DNA of 64,000 nucleotides from Mesorhizobium sp. CU3 (GCF_006442965.1 NZ_VFWX01000006.1:186001-250000), one strand, 5' to 3'; positions 43,422 to 52,822 are shown, counted from the first letter of the stretch. Numbers and translations: made by a program. Notes: generated by a model not told the origin, from the sequence alone.

Positions 43422-44728
43422 TACCCCCGGCGCTTCGATCTATCCAACGGTACATAATCGTCGGCATGTTGATCTTTGCCTTTGTGACGTTCGGGATCGG
43501 CGGTTGGGCGGCGACTTCGCGGCTATCTGGCGCCGTAATCGGCCAGGGCATTGTCGTCGTCGATTCCAGCGTCAAGAAGGTTCAGCATGCCACGGGCGGC
43601 ATCGTGGGAGAATTGCGCGTGCGCGAAGGCGATCACGTCAGTGCCGGAGATATCCTAATTCGGCTCGACAAGACGCAGACGCTGGCCAACGCCACAATTG
43701 TCACCCAGAGCGTAGATGAGCTGCTCGCAGGTGAGGCCCGCCTCGAGGCGGAGCGGGACAATGCCGAACAGATCGTGTTTCCGGCGGCATTGATCGAACG
43801 AAGCCGCGACGCCGCCTCGGAGGCGGAGGCAGCACATGCTATCGCTGCGGAAAGGGCTCTATTCAAGATGCGTCTGGAGGCGAGGGCCGGCCAAAAGGCC
43901 CAATTGAAGGAGCGAGTCACACAGCTGCAGGATGAAATCAAGGGCTACACGGGACAGATCGAAGCCAATCAGAAGGAAACCGATCTGATCCACAAGGAAC
44001 TCGATGGAGTCCGCGCGCTGTGGCAAAAGAAGCTTGTTCCGATCGAACGGCTGACGTCGTTGGAACGCGAAGCGGCTCGTCTCGAAGGCGAGCGCGGCCA
44101 ACTGACGGCAACGATCGCCCAATCCAAAGGCAAGATCGCGGAAATCCAGCTTCAGATCATACAGATCGATCAGGACCTGCGAGCCGAGGTCGGCAAGGAT
44201 TTGATCGAAACGCGCTCCAAGCTTTCGGAGCTATCTGAACGGAAAACGGCTGCCGTGGACCAGCTTAATCGGATCGACATCCGGGCACCCCAGAGCGGTC
44301 GTGTTCATGAGTTAGCGGTGCACACCGTCGGGGGCGTGATCGCGCCAGGCGAGCAGATCATGCTGATCGTTCCGGACGGGGATGCGCTTGCGATCGAGGT
44401 CAAGATCGCGACGCGCGACATCGATCAGGTCTATCCCGGTCAGATTGCGACGATGCGGTTTCCCGCTTTCAATCAAAAGACCACCCCCGAAATCGAGGGT
44501 TCATTGACCATGGTTTCCGCCGATCTCACCCAAGATCAGCGGACCGGAGCCAGCTATTACACGGTTCGTGTTGCCCCCAAGCCTGGGGAGTTGGCGAAGT
44601 TGGGATCTTCCAAATTGGTGCCTGGCATGCCTGTCGAGGTATTCATCGAGACGTCGGCAAGAACGGCATTGTCGTACTTGACCAAGCCGCTGATGGACCA
44701 GGCAGAGCTTGCATTCAAGGAGCGGTAG
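43406..44728 (+). CDS. Type I secretion periplasmic adaptor (HlyD/PrtE family)
   Basis: Membrane-fusion protein of 440 aa. A short cytoplasmic N-terminus is followed by one transmembrane helix (about residues 17-36, IIVGMLIFAFVTFGIGGWAA), a lipoyl half-motif (GIVGELRVREGDHVSAGDILIRLDKTQ), a long alpha-helical coiled coil (about 100-285) and a beta-barrel end. The start is GTG at 43406 with GGGAGGGG upstream; it overlaps the exporter gene by 16 bp, so they are coupled. It links the ABC exporter to a TolC-like channel encoded elsewhere. Confidence 0.93.
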   Translation: MEGELIPPALRSIQRYIIVGMLIFAFVTFGIGGWAATSRLSGAVIGQGIVVVDSSVKKVQHATGGIVGELRVREGDHVSAGDILIRLDKTQTLANATIVTQSVDELLAGEARLEAERDNAEQIVFPAALIERSRDAASEAEAAHAIAAERALFKMRLEARAGQKAQLKERVTQLQDEIKGYTGQIEANQKETDLIHKELDGVRALWQKKLVPIERLTSLEREAARLEGERGQLTATIAQSKGKIAEIQLQIIQIDQDLRAEVGKDLIETRSKLSELSERKTAAVDQLNRIDIRAPQSGRVHELAVHTVGGVIAPGEQIMLIVPDGDALAIEVKIATRDIDQVYPGQIATMRFPAFNQKTTPEIEGSLTMVSADLTQDQRTGASYYTVRVAPKPGELAKLGSSKLVPGMPVEVFIETSARTALSYLTKPLMDQAELAFKER

Positions 44729-44846
44729 AAAATCCCTCGCTGACGTCCAAATCCAGATTCGGTGTTACCCCCGTGTTACCCGGAATGTGAGGGGACAATC
44801 CTCCAAGAGTCTCATAAGAAATATCGCAATGATTGCAGATATTTAG

Positions 44847-44923
<77 letters not shown>

Positions 44924-45067
44924 TTCCCGGGGAACCGGAAAACGAACCAGCCGGTGAGCCGGCCAGCCACGGCTTCTTAGCGGAAGCCGCTTCGGGCTTC
45001 AACGGCCAATTGGGGTGGCGGGCGGTCTGGTGGGTTGATTGTCTGAGCGATAGGCCATCGGATAGGG

Positions 45068-45127
45068 CGTTCCCCTCTCCGTCCCGGCTTCGCCGGGCCA
45101 CCTCTCCCCACTATCGTGGGGCGAGGA
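45068..45127. repeat. Partial GC-rich palindromic intergenic element
   Basis: A half-length relative of the element at 51331-51498, sharing the CTCCGTC-CGGCTTCGCCG-CCACCTCTCCCC pattern, with small internal hairpins (CCCGGCTTCGCCGGG; CCCCACTATCGTGGGG). It lies between tRNA-Arg and the DUF1003 gene. Confidence 0.6.
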
Positions 45128-45137
45128 ACTGCTGGCC

Positions 45138-46076
45138 TCATCCCTCCGCTCCCACCTTCGCCGTCTTGCGCCGCACCGCCCGTGTCGCCCGCTTCTGCTT
45201 CTTCGCACCTGCCAGCTCGTTCATCGCATCGAGCTGCATCTGCTGCATTTCGGCAAGCCGCGTCCATTGGCGCGAGATCAGATAGTCGAGTTTTTCGTGC
45301 AAATGGCGCACTTCGAGCTCGGCCTTGAGGTTGACGCGGTATTCGTTGAAGGAGCGCAGGCGATCTTTCACCTCCTGGCGCTTCTGGCTCATCATGATCA
45401 CCGGCGCCTGGATGGCGGCGATGCAGGAGAGCAGGAGGTTGAGCAGGATGAAGGGGTAGGGGTCGAAGGCGCTGTTCAAGCCTTCGAACAGGTTGATGCC
45501 GATCCAGACCAGAAGCACGGTGGCGAATGAGATCAGGAACCACCAGCTGCCGCCGAAGGCGGCCATGTTGTCGGAGACACGGTCGGGGAAGGTGCGGCGC
45601 TCCTCGAACTCCTCTTCCGAGTTTTCCGAAATCGTGTCCTGTTTGGCGATCGATTCCACCACCTGGCGGTCGAGCTCGGAGAATTCGCCATGCTCCTGCT
45701 GCAGCAATTCCTCCATGTAGCGCATGCGGTAGCGGCCGAGCTCCTCGCGGCTGACGCGGGCGCCGCGCGGCAGGTCGGGATGGTCGGAGCGGATGCGGTC
45801 GGCCAGGCTGGGCCGCAGATCGTCGATGCGCACCAGGTCGCGCTTGCGGAATTTGCGCCCCGATATCGCCGACGGCTTCTTCTTCGGCTTGATCCGCGCC
45901 GTGCCCGCTGTTCCGGGAACATGCGGTTCGGAATCCGGCACTTCCGGCGCTTCGAGGATCTCGTCGGCGGCGTGCTCGTCGCCCTCCGATACGGTTTCCG
46001 CCTCGAGATATTCGCTACCCGTTTCGTTCTCGTTGTCGGCCTGGATCTGCGCTGATGTTTTGGGGTCGCCGGCCAT
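45138..46076 (-). CDS. DUF1003 membrane protein
   Basis: Protein of 312 aa. An acidic, low-complexity N-terminus (about 1-60) and a charged middle precede two transmembrane helices (about residues 177-197 and 207-230) with the DUF1003 signature DPYPFILLNLLLSCIAAIQAPVIMMSQKRQEVKDR. A helical tail and a basic Ala/Lys-rich end (AKKQKRATRAVRRKTAKVG) follow. DUF1003 proteins are widespread inner-membrane proteins without established function. It is a single gene near tRNA-Arg. Confidence 0.88.
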   Translation of the reverse strand: MAGDPKTSAQIQADNENETGSEYLEAETVSEGDEHAADEILEAPEVPDSEPHVPGTAGTARIKPKKKPSAISGRKFRKRDLVRIDDLRPSLADRIRSDHPDLPRGARVSREELGRYRMRYMEELLQQEHGEFSELDRQVVESIAKQDTISENSEEEFEERRTFPDRVSDNMAAFGGSWWFLISFATVLLVWIGINLFEGLNSAFDPYPFILLNLLLSCIAAIQAPVIMMSQKRQEVKDRLRSFNEYRVNLKAELEVRHLHEKLDYLISRQWTRLAEMQQMQLDAMNELAGAKKQKRATRAVRRKTAKVGAEG

Positions 46077-46260
46077 GGTCAGTGCTCCTGTTCGCGGGCT
46101 TCGCGGCTACGATACGCCAAGCCGGCGCAGCATATCCATGGCGAGTGTGAATCTCGTATGACCGAACAAGTTCTTGTGATGGGTGGGCTGCTGTCCGGAC
46201 AGCGAGCCTTGGCGGCAAATCCAAGGGACCAGGGCTGGCAACGGCCAATCTCCAAAGTCG

Positions 46261-46439
46261 GCGCCGCCCCTCATCCGCCCTTCGGGCACCTTCTCCCCGT
46301 GAACGGGGAGAAGGAAACTGAGCGCCACCTCGGCGCACTTCCTGCAGCGTTGGCGATTGGCGAAGCCGGCGGCGCGAGCTTCTTTCTCCCCGTCACTATA
46401 CGGGGAGAAATGCCCGGCAGGGCAATGAGGGGCAGCGCC
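46261..46439. repeat. GC-rich palindromic intergenic element
   Basis: The ends GCGCCGCCCCTCAT and ATGAGGGGCAGCGC are inverted. The inner parts hold two local hairpins (CTTCTCCCCGTGAACGGGGAGAAG and TTTCTCCCCG...CGGGGAGAAA). It is related in layout to the element at 36219-36377 and fills the centre of the 527-bp gap between the DUF1003 and UspA genes. No gene is seen in the rest of that gap. Confidence 0.8.
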
Positions 46440-46603
46440 GCCCTCGAAAGTTAAGTTCTCGCCGCCCTGGCGCGACAATCCCTGCCGCCTGGCTCCATTC
46501 CGCCCCTGGGGCTGACCAACCCGGCAAACTACATCAAGCTCAAGCCTGATCACGGCCAGGCCACCACCGGGGGTCGCGCCCCACAAAATGAGGGATCGTC
46601 ATC

Positions 46604-47053
46604 ATGTACAAGAAAATCCTGATCGCCACCGACGGTTCGGAACTCGCCGGCAAGGGCGTCGCCCATGGGCTGGAGCTCGCCAAGGGCCTCGACGCCGCGG
46701 TCACCTTCCTCAACGTCTCCGAGGCGTTCCCGACGCTTGCCTGGGGCGGCGCGATGTCCGGCTATGTCGCCGCCGACGCGCTGGTCGATTACGAGGAAAG
46801 CGCGCGCAAATACGCTCGCGAGGTGCTGGACAAATGCAAGGCCGATGCCGATGCCAAGGGCGTCGTCGCGAAAACCCTGCATATCGAGAACCGCACGCCC
46901 GCCGAGGCGATCCTCGACGTCGCCCGCTCGGAAGCGAGCGACCTCATCGTCATGGCCTCGCACGGCCGCCGCGGGCTGGGAAGGCTGGTGCTGGGCAGCC
47001 AGACGGCCGAAGTGGTGTCGCTGACGGAAATCCCGGTGCTGGTGGTTCGGTAG
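46604..47053 (+). CDS. Universal stress protein (UspA family)
   Basis: Single-domain Usp of 149 aa. It starts MYKKILIATDGSELAGKGVAHGLELAK and ends with the nucleotide-binding motif ASHGRRGLGRLVLGSQTAEVVSLTEIPVLVV, which fits the G-2x-G-9x-G-S/T pattern of ATP-binding Usps. It is cytoplasmic and generally linked to stress or growth arrest. It is monocistronic, followed by a short copy of the intergenic palindrome. Confidence 0.93.
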   Translation: MYKKILIATDGSELAGKGVAHGLELAKGLDAAVTFLNVSEAFPTLAWGGAMSGYVAADALVDYEESARKYAREVLDKCKADADAKGVVAKTLHIENRTPAEAILDVARSEASDLIVMASHGRRGLGRLVLGSQTAEVVSLTEIPVLVVR

Positions 47054-47085
47054 GGTAACGACAGGGCGCGGGGCTGCCCCTTTAC

Positions 47086-47147
47086 GTTCGTCATACTAGG
47101 GTCTGCGCGCGTCGCTTCGCTCCTTGCTCCGCCCTAGAATGACAACG
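47086..47147. repeat. Palindromic intergenic repeat, internally deleted copy
   Basis: It has the ends of the 180-bp family (TTCGTCATACTAGGGTCTGCG and CTTGCTCCGCCCTAGAATGACAA) but lacks the central 120 bp found in the copies at 7451, 11302 and 52823. It lies 32 bp after the UspA gene. Confidence 0.75.
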
Positions 47148-47224
47148 CGTTGGGGGCCTGCGCCACACCCACATAGCCGCAACCCCCACAATCCGTTACA
47201 CTGCCCCTTCCATCGAGGGGTGCG

Positions 47225-48211
47225 ATGATGATCCTGCATCGGCGTCAGTTGCTTGCGGTCAGCCTGTTCGGCCTTGTCGCCGGTACGGCGCGGGCCGCCG
47301 AAACACTCAAGGATATCCAGGACATGCAGCCGGGCCAGTTCACCTGGCATCCGGACCGCACGCCCGACGGTCCGCTGGCGATCATCGTCTCGTTGCCTGA
47401 GCAGCGCGTCCATGTCTACCGCAACGGCATCCGCATCGCGGTCTCCACCTGCTCGACCGGCAAGCCCGGCCACGAGACGCCGACCGGCGTGTTCGTCATC
47501 CTGGAGAAGGACAAGAACCACAAGTCGAGCACCTATGACGACGCGCCGATGCCGAACATGAACCGGCTGACCTGGTCGGGCATTGCGCTCCATGCCGGAA
47601 ATCTGCCGGGATATCCCGCGTCGCATGGCTGCGTGCGCCTGCCGCTCGCCTTCTCGGCGGACCTCTTCTCCATCACCCATCTCGGCACACCGGTGATCAT
47701 CGCCGGCGGGCCCGACGCGGCGCCCGATCTGGTGCATCCGGGCATGGTGCTGGGCGGCTCCGCCGCCGGCCAGTTTGCCCAGATCGTGTCGAGCAAGGAC
47801 GGCAGCAAGGCGCCGACCGACTGGACCAGCGACAAGGCCCAGCCGGTCATTTCGGTGATCGGCTCTTCGGCCGACAAGCAGATGCTGCTGATCGAGAACG
47901 ACAAGGTGGTCGACCAGGCGCCGCTCAGCGTCGCCGGCGACGGCAAGCTCGGCAATTATGTCATGACCATGCAGCCGAGCGGCCCAGGCGGCACGCTGCA
48001 ATGGGTCGATATCAGCCGCAGCGCCGGCTCCGGCGCCATGTTCGGCGGCGGTGCGCAATCGGTGCTGAAGCGCCTTACCGTGACCAAGGGCTTTGCCGAT
48101 GCGGTGCAGTCGCGCATGCGCGCCGGCATGGTGCTGGTGCTGACCGACGCGCCGCTCCACCCCGACAGCCGCACCGGCAAGGATTTTGTGGTGATGGCGG
48201 GCGAGAGCTGA
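47225..48211 (+). CDS. L,D-transpeptidase (YkuD family)
   Basis: Periplasmic cell-wall enzyme of 328 aa. The signal peptide is residues 1-24 (RRQLLAVSLFGLVAGTARA). The catalytic YkuD domain (about 48-160) has the HxnG and SHGCVR motifs, with catalytic Cys136 in PASHGCVRLP. It should form 3-3 peptidoglycan cross-links or attach proteins to peptidoglycan. A further C-terminal region of about 150 residues has no clear motif. GAGGGG precedes the ATG. It is convergent with the D,D-carboxypeptidase gene 13 bp away. Confidence 0.92.
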   Translation: MMILHRRQLLAVSLFGLVAGTARAAETLKDIQDMQPGQFTWHPDRTPDGPLAIIVSLPEQRVHVYRNGIRIAVSTCSTGKPGHETPTGVFVILEKDKNHKSSTYDDAPMPNMNRLTWSGIALHAGNLPGYPASHGCVRLPLAFSADLFSITHLGTPVIIAGGPDAAPDLVHPGMVLGGSAAGQFAQIVSSKDGSKAPTDWTSDKAQPVISVIGSSADKQMLLIENDKVVDQAPLSVAGDGKLGNYVMTMQPSGPGGTLQWVDISRSAGSGAMFGGGAQSVLKRLTVTKGFADAVQSRMRAGMVLVLTDAPLHPDSRTGKDFVVMAGES

Positions 48212-48224
48212 GCGCCCCGACGCC

Positions 48225-49295
48225 CTACTGCGTCTGCAGCAGCGGCGACGTCGGCGAAGCCAGATCCGGCGACGGCAGGTCGGACGCCGGCGAACCCGGC
48301 GGCGGCGCGGCTGTTGCCTGATCCGGTGGCGGCGGCAAACCGGGCAATGACGAGTCCTGCTGCGGCAGTCCAGGCAATGCCGAGCCCGGCGGCGGCGAGT
48401 CAGGCTGCTGGCCGGCATACATCAGCCTTGGCTGGGCCGCGGCGGCGGTCGACTGCCCAAGGCTGCGCTGGATCAGCGCCTCGACATGGTCGTTGCGCTG
48501 GCGCGCGCTGTCGGCGCCCATCACCACCACGATCAGGTGCCTGCCGTCGGCATTGTAGGAGGTGACGATATTGTAGCCGGAAGCGCGGATATAGCCGGTC
48601 TTGATGCCGTCGACGCCGCGCACCCGTCCAAGCATGTCGTTATGGCCGCGCACCAGCCGGCCGCGGAACATGAAGTCGCTTTCGGAGAAATAGTGGAAAT
48701 GCTGCGGGAAGCGCTTCTCCAGCGCCATGCCCAGCACCGCCATGTCGCGCGCCGTCGTCACCTGGCCGTCGTCGGGCAGGCCGCAGGCGTTCTGGAAATT
48801 GGTGCCGCTCATGCCCAGCGAGCGCGCCTTGGCGGTCATCATCTGGGCGAACCGCTCTTCCGAGCCGCCGCCCAGATATTCGCCCACCGCCACCGCGACG
48901 TCGTTGGCCGATTTCACCACCATGGCGCGGATGGCGGAATCGACGTCGATCGTCTCGCCGCGCCTGAAGCGCAGCTTGGTCGGCGGCTGCGAGGCGGCGT
49001 GGTCGGAGACCGGGATCTGCGTCTGTTTGGTGACGCGCCCGCTCTCCATCGCCTCGAACAGCATGTAGAGCGTCATCATCTTGGTCAGCGACGCCGGATA
49101 GCGCTGCGACCGCGAATTGACCTCGAACAGTGTCTTGCCGCTCGAGGCGTCGACCACGATCGCCGCGTATTTCTGCGGCTGCGCCGGCACGTTGAGCACG
49201 CTTTCCGGGGGTGCGGCCGTGGTGCAGCCGGCGACCAGCGCGAGAAGTGCCAAGACGGCGAAGAGCTTGTGGAGGAGCGGAAAGGAACGGGGCAA
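48225..49295 (-). CDS. D-alanyl-D-alanine carboxypeptidase (S11 PBP) with lipobox and Pro-rich tail
   Basis: Penicillin-binding protein of 356 aa that trims the terminal D-Ala from peptidoglycan stem peptides. The three active-site motifs are intact: SLTK (Ser69-Lys72), SAN (129-131) and KTG (232-234). The N-terminus ends in a lipobox (LVAGC, Cys24), so it is probably a lipoprotein rather than held by a C-terminal helix as in DacA/DacC. The last 70 or so residues are Pro/Ser-rich (GQQPDSPPPGSALPGLPQQ...) and may span the wall. It is convergent with the L,D-transpeptidase gene. Confidence 0.92.
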   Translation of the reverse strand: MPRSFPLLHKLFAVLALLALVAGCTTAAPPESVLNVPAQPQKYAAIVVDASSGKTLFEVNSRSQRYPASLTKMMTLYMLFEAMESGRVTKQTQIPVSDHAASQPPTKLRFRRGETIDVDSAIRAMVVKSANDVAVAVGEYLGGGSEERFAQMMTAKARSLGMSGTNFQNACGLPDDGQVTTARDMAVLGMALEKRFPQHFHYFSESDFMFRGRLVRGHNDMLGRVRGVDGIKTGYIRASGYNIVTSYNADGRHLIVVVMGADSARQRNDHVEALIQRSLGQSTAAAAQPRLMYAGQQPDSPPPGSALPGLPQQDSSLPGLPPPPDQATAAPPPGSPASDLPSPDLASPTSPLLQTQ

Positions 49296-49485
49296 GATTG
49301 TTCTGAAACTGTTGCTGAGACGCCGGGACGCTAACGTAACCGATCCGCCCCGTCCAACTGGTTAACGGCGGGGGCTGGGCATTTTACCCAGCTTTCGCGG
49401 CCTTTTGGACACACCTAGATAGGCGGGTTTTGCCATCCGCATCCCCTTGCCGCTATGATGCGGCAATCGGTTTGGGGGAATCGGC

Positions 49486-51294
49486 ATGTCGGAAATCGCC
49501 ACGGGTACGACCTCGCTTCTGCGGGCATCGCTGAGCCGCACCGGCAAATGGGCGGCGAGTTTTGCTTTCATCAGCGGCGCGGTCGGCGACGTGCTCAATC
49601 CACTCGGACCCTTTGCCGCCTATATCGCGCTGGGTGCGGCGGTCGCGGCGTTGATCATCGCCATTGCGATGGTGCTGCGCCTGGTGCTGGCGGCAAGAGC
49701 CATGCCGGCGCTGATCTTCGCCACCAGTGCCGCCGCCATCGCCAGCGGCGTCTACGCCGTCCAGCAGGAAACCTCCTCGCAGAACGGCGTCATTGCCGCG
49801 CTGGTGCCGGCGGTCGCGCAACTGCAGCAGTCGCTGGGCATCGTCTCGGAGAAGGTCGCCAAGATCGAGAAGACCGTCACCGAGACGCAGAAGACCGTCG
49901 AGGAGGTGAAGAAATCGACGGACACGGTGGCCAAGACCACCGAGCAGATTGCAGCCACCCAGCAGCAGCAGGCGGCGCAGGGCGCTGAGACGCAAAAGAG
50001 CGTCGAGGCAGTCAAGCAGACGACGGACACTTTGGCCGCCGGCCAGAAGCAGCAGCAGGCGCAGGCCGAAAAACTGCAGGCGACCACCGAACAGATCGCC
50101 GCTTCCATCGACACCATAGCCAAGGGCTTTGCCCAGCTTTCGGCGCAAGGTGGCGCGATCGGCGATCCCAAGCGGCCCGACGAGTTTTACCACAACGCCC
50201 GCGTCTATGAGCTTGCCGGCGACATGCTCAATGCAAGGCGTTCCTATCTCGCCTTTGCCGGCTTCGATGTCGACGCCGTCGATCCCTATACGCGCTTTGC
50301 CACCTTAATTCGTGTCCAGGACGGCAAGGCCGGCGCGCGCGAAGTGTTCGGCCAGCTTGCCGAAAAGGCCAAGGCGCCGTCGATCAAGCTCGTCCATCTG
50401 TTGCAGTTCGACGACGCCCAGCGGCTCGACAAGCTCAACGCCTTCATCGCGGCCAATCCGGATTACGCGCCGGCTTACTTCCTGCTGGCGCAGGAATTCT
50501 CCGAGGATCGTCTGGGCAGCCAGACGCTGGCCGACAAGCGGAACGAAGCCCAGGCGCTGACCAAATTCGTTTCCTACGAGAAGGATGGCGGCCTGCTCAA
50601 ATATTTCGTCGACCAGACGCAGCTGGCCGATTGGCTCGACCGCAGTCGCAGCCGCCTGACGGCGCTTGGCGACGTGCTCGACCCGTCGCGCTTCGCGCCG
50701 ACATTGACGCCGATGCGCTCCAATGCCGGCTGGTCGATGACGATCTCGCTGCCCGAGCCGGCGACGGCGATTTCCTGGCGGCTCGGCGATACAGGTCCGT
50801 TCATCGACACCGGTGTGATGGCGATGAACGACCAGCGCACCGGCAAGCCGATGCCCAATCCGAGCTTCGAATTGCCGGACAGCACCGCGGCCACCACCAT
50901 CGCCATCAAATATCTCGACATCAGGGGCCGCGAGACCGGCCCGTTCGACATCCGCTTCGACCCGGACGGCGCGCTGCAGCAGGGCAACAAGCAGATACTC
51001 GACCAGTTCTGGACCTCATGGATCGCCTTCGATTCCGGCGGCAATCACGGCCTGGTCTATTTCACCCAGATGCTGTCCTACCGCTGCGCCATCAAGGCTG
51101 TGCATTACAGCCTGAACGGCACGACGCTCGACAAAGAGATCAAGATGCCGCCTTGCGACGCCAAGGACCCCTACTCCATCCCCGACAACTACCAGCCCTA
51201 TTTCAAGGTGAAGGACGACATCACGTCGATGGCGGTCCAGGTGACCTACACGGACGGGACGAAGTCACCGGTGCGGGAATATAAGCGGCAGTAG
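49486..51294 (+). CDS. Uncharacterised membrane-anchored coiled-coil protein
   Basis: Protein of 602 aa, family not recognised. The N-terminus has two hydrophobic helices (about residues 43-70 and 73-92). A long coiled coil (about 105-215) follows, built from repeated TxxxVxxxK/TT units (KIEKTVTETQKTVEEVKKSTDTVAKTT) with Gln-rich runs. A helical tetratricopeptide-like region (about 225-400) and a C-terminal beta-rich domain (about 405-602) complete it. GGGGAATCGGC precedes the ATG. It may be a sensor or scaffold facing the periplasm. It is divergent from the carboxypeptidase gene (190-bp gap), with no operon partners. Confidence 0.85.
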   Translation: MSEIATGTTSLLRASLSRTGKWAASFAFISGAVGDVLNPLGPFAAYIALGAAVAALIIAIAMVLRLVLAARAMPALIFATSAAAIASGVYAVQQETSSQNGVIAALVPAVAQLQQSLGIVSEKVAKIEKTVTETQKTVEEVKKSTDTVAKTTEQIAATQQQQAAQGAETQKSVEAVKQTTDTLAAGQKQQQAQAEKLQATTEQIAASIDTIAKGFAQLSAQGGAIGDPKRPDEFYHNARVYELAGDMLNARRSYLAFAGFDVDAVDPYTRFATLIRVQDGKAGAREVFGQLAEKAKAPSIKLVHLLQFDDAQRLDKLNAFIAANPDYAPAYFLLAQEFSEDRLGSQTLADKRNEAQALTKFVSYEKDGGLLKYFVDQTQLADWLDRSRSRLTALGDVLDPSRFAPTLTPMRSNAGWSMTISLPEPATAISWRLGDTGPFIDTGVMAMNDQRTGKPMPNPSFELPDSTAATTIAIKYLDIRGRETGPFDIRFDPDGALQQGNKQILDQFWTSWIAFDSGGNHGLVYFTQMLSYRCAIKAVHYSLNGTTLDKEIKMPPCDAKDPYSIPDNYQPYFKVKDDITSMAVQVTYTDGTKSPVREYKRQ

Positions 51295-51330
51295 GGCGGG
51301 TGAGGCCAACTGTCTGCGTCGACGCCGGTC

Positions 51331-51498
51331 GACCCCCACTCCGTCTCGGCTTCGCCGAGCCACCTCTCCCCCGATCGACGGGGTAGAGGAAAGGCGCCAA
51401 GCTTCTTTTGCCGTCAACGCTTGTCCAGCAAGGCTCCCTTCCTTTCCCTCCGGAGGGGGGGAAAGGTGGCGCTGCGAAGCAGCGACGGATTGGGGGAA
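51331..51498. repeat. GC-rich palindromic intergenic element
   Basis: The ends CCCCCACTCCGTC and GACGGATTGGGGG are roughly inverted, with inner CTCGGCTTCGCCGAG and CCCTCCGGAGGGGG hairpins. It occupies much of the 395-bp gap between the coiled-coil protein and the aldose epimerase gene. No gene is seen there. Confidence 0.7.
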
Positions 51499-51689
51499 CC
51501 ACCTGGCAATCAAGCCTCAGGCCCGATCAGTCACGCCAATCACAAAAGATGTGTGCATAGCGTAGCCTTTGTGGGGGAGAGGGAGCTCGTAGGGCGCGAC
51601 GTCCTGATGCAAATTGCCCGTCAGCCGACTTGCGCGGAAGGCACTACGCAGGCTTTCCTTGCGCCCCAAAGAGATTCGGGGAGGCACCC

Positions 51690-52796
51690 ATGGACACGGT
51701 CACCATCAGCGCAAAAGGCATCTCGGTTTCGCTCGACCTCGCGGTCGGCCACATCGCCGCCATGGACGTCGAGGCCGACGGCCGCATCCTGAAGCCGCTG
51801 CACCGTGCCCCCTGGGTCGGTTCGCCGCGCGAAACGCTGCCCGAAAGCACCCCCGAAGGCACGGTGAGGCTGTCCGGCGATTTCCTTTGCGCGCCGTTTT
51901 CGGCGAGCGATGTCGAAGCAGCTCCCCTGCATGGCTGGCCGGCGAACAGCGAATGGGATGTCGTCGAGAACGGCGCCATTGCCGGCGGCTGGCGCGCCGT
52001 GTTCCGGCTGCGCCGCAAGGTCATGGGCGCGGCGATCGACAAGGTTTTTACCCTTCGCGACGGCCATCCCTTCCTCTACCAGGAACATATCTTTTCCGGC
52101 GGCTCCGGCGCCATCTCGGTGGCACATCATCCGATGACCTCCATGCGGGACGGCGGCCGGCTCGCCTTTTCGCCCAAGCGCGTCGCGGTGACGCCGCCGA
52201 CGCCGCTGGAGCCGGACCCGGCGCGCGGCCGCTTCATGCTAGCCTATCCGGCCCGCTCCGGCGATCTCGCGCAGTTCCCGCTCGCCGCCGGCGGCGCCGC
52301 CGACCTCACCGATTACCGCATGCAGGACAAGCGCGAGGATTTCATCACCTTGGTCGAGGCTGACCATGCCGGTCCGGGTTGGACGGCAATCGCGCGGCGC
52401 GCCGAAAAGGATCTGGTGCTGGTGCTGAAGAACCCGGCCGAACTGCCCATCACCATGCTGTGGTTCTCCAATGGCGGCCGGGACTACGCGCCGTGGAGCG
52501 GTCGCCATCTCGGCGTGCTCGGCATCGAGGACGGCCGCGCCGCGGTCGGCCATGCCGCCTCGCTCGGCGACAATTGGCTAAAGCGTGAAGGCGTGGCGAC
52601 GGCCTTCGCGCTTGCCGAGGGACGCTCTGTGTCCTTCCGCCATGTCATCGGGGGTGTTCCCGCCGCGGGTGTCGAGCCGCCGAGCGCCATCGAGACGGTG
52701 AGCGACCGCATGCGCATCCTCGCCGCCAACGGCACTGCTGAGGAGGTGCCGTTCGACGGCGAGTTCCTGCGCATCGGGCGTTCGGTGCCGGCGTGA
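51690..52796 (+). CDS. Aldose 1-epimerase family protein
   Basis: Protein of 368 aa with the galactose-mutarotase fold, acting on the anomeric carbon of a sugar. The visible pattern is WRAVFRLRRKVMGAAIDKVFTLRDGHPFLYQEHIFSGGSGAISVAHHPMTSM, with catalytic-type His residues in HIF and AHHPM, and a later LWFSNGGRDYAPWSGRHLGVLGIEDG. GGGGAGG lies just before the ATG at 51690; in-frame sequence further upstream is rejected. It is monocistronic and the natural sugar is not known. Confidence 0.82.
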   Translation: MDTVTISAKGISVSLDLAVGHIAAMDVEADGRILKPLHRAPWVGSPRETLPESTPEGTVRLSGDFLCAPFSASDVEAAPLHGWPANSEWDVVENGAIAGGWRAVFRLRRKVMGAAIDKVFTLRDGHPFLYQEHIFSGGSGAISVAHHPMTSMRDGGRLAFSPKRVAVTPPTPLEPDPARGRFMLAYPARSGDLAQFPLAAGGAADLTDYRMQDKREDFITLVEADHAGPGWTAIARRAEKDLVLVLKNPAELPITMLWFSNGGRDYAPWSGRHLGVLGIEDGRAAVGHAASLGDNWLKREGVATAFALAEGRSVSFRHVIGGVPAAGVEPPSAIETVSDRMRILAANGTAEEVPFDGEFLRIGRSVPA

Positions 52797-52822
52797 CTGG
52801 TTTGGGCAGAGCGCCCGCGAGT

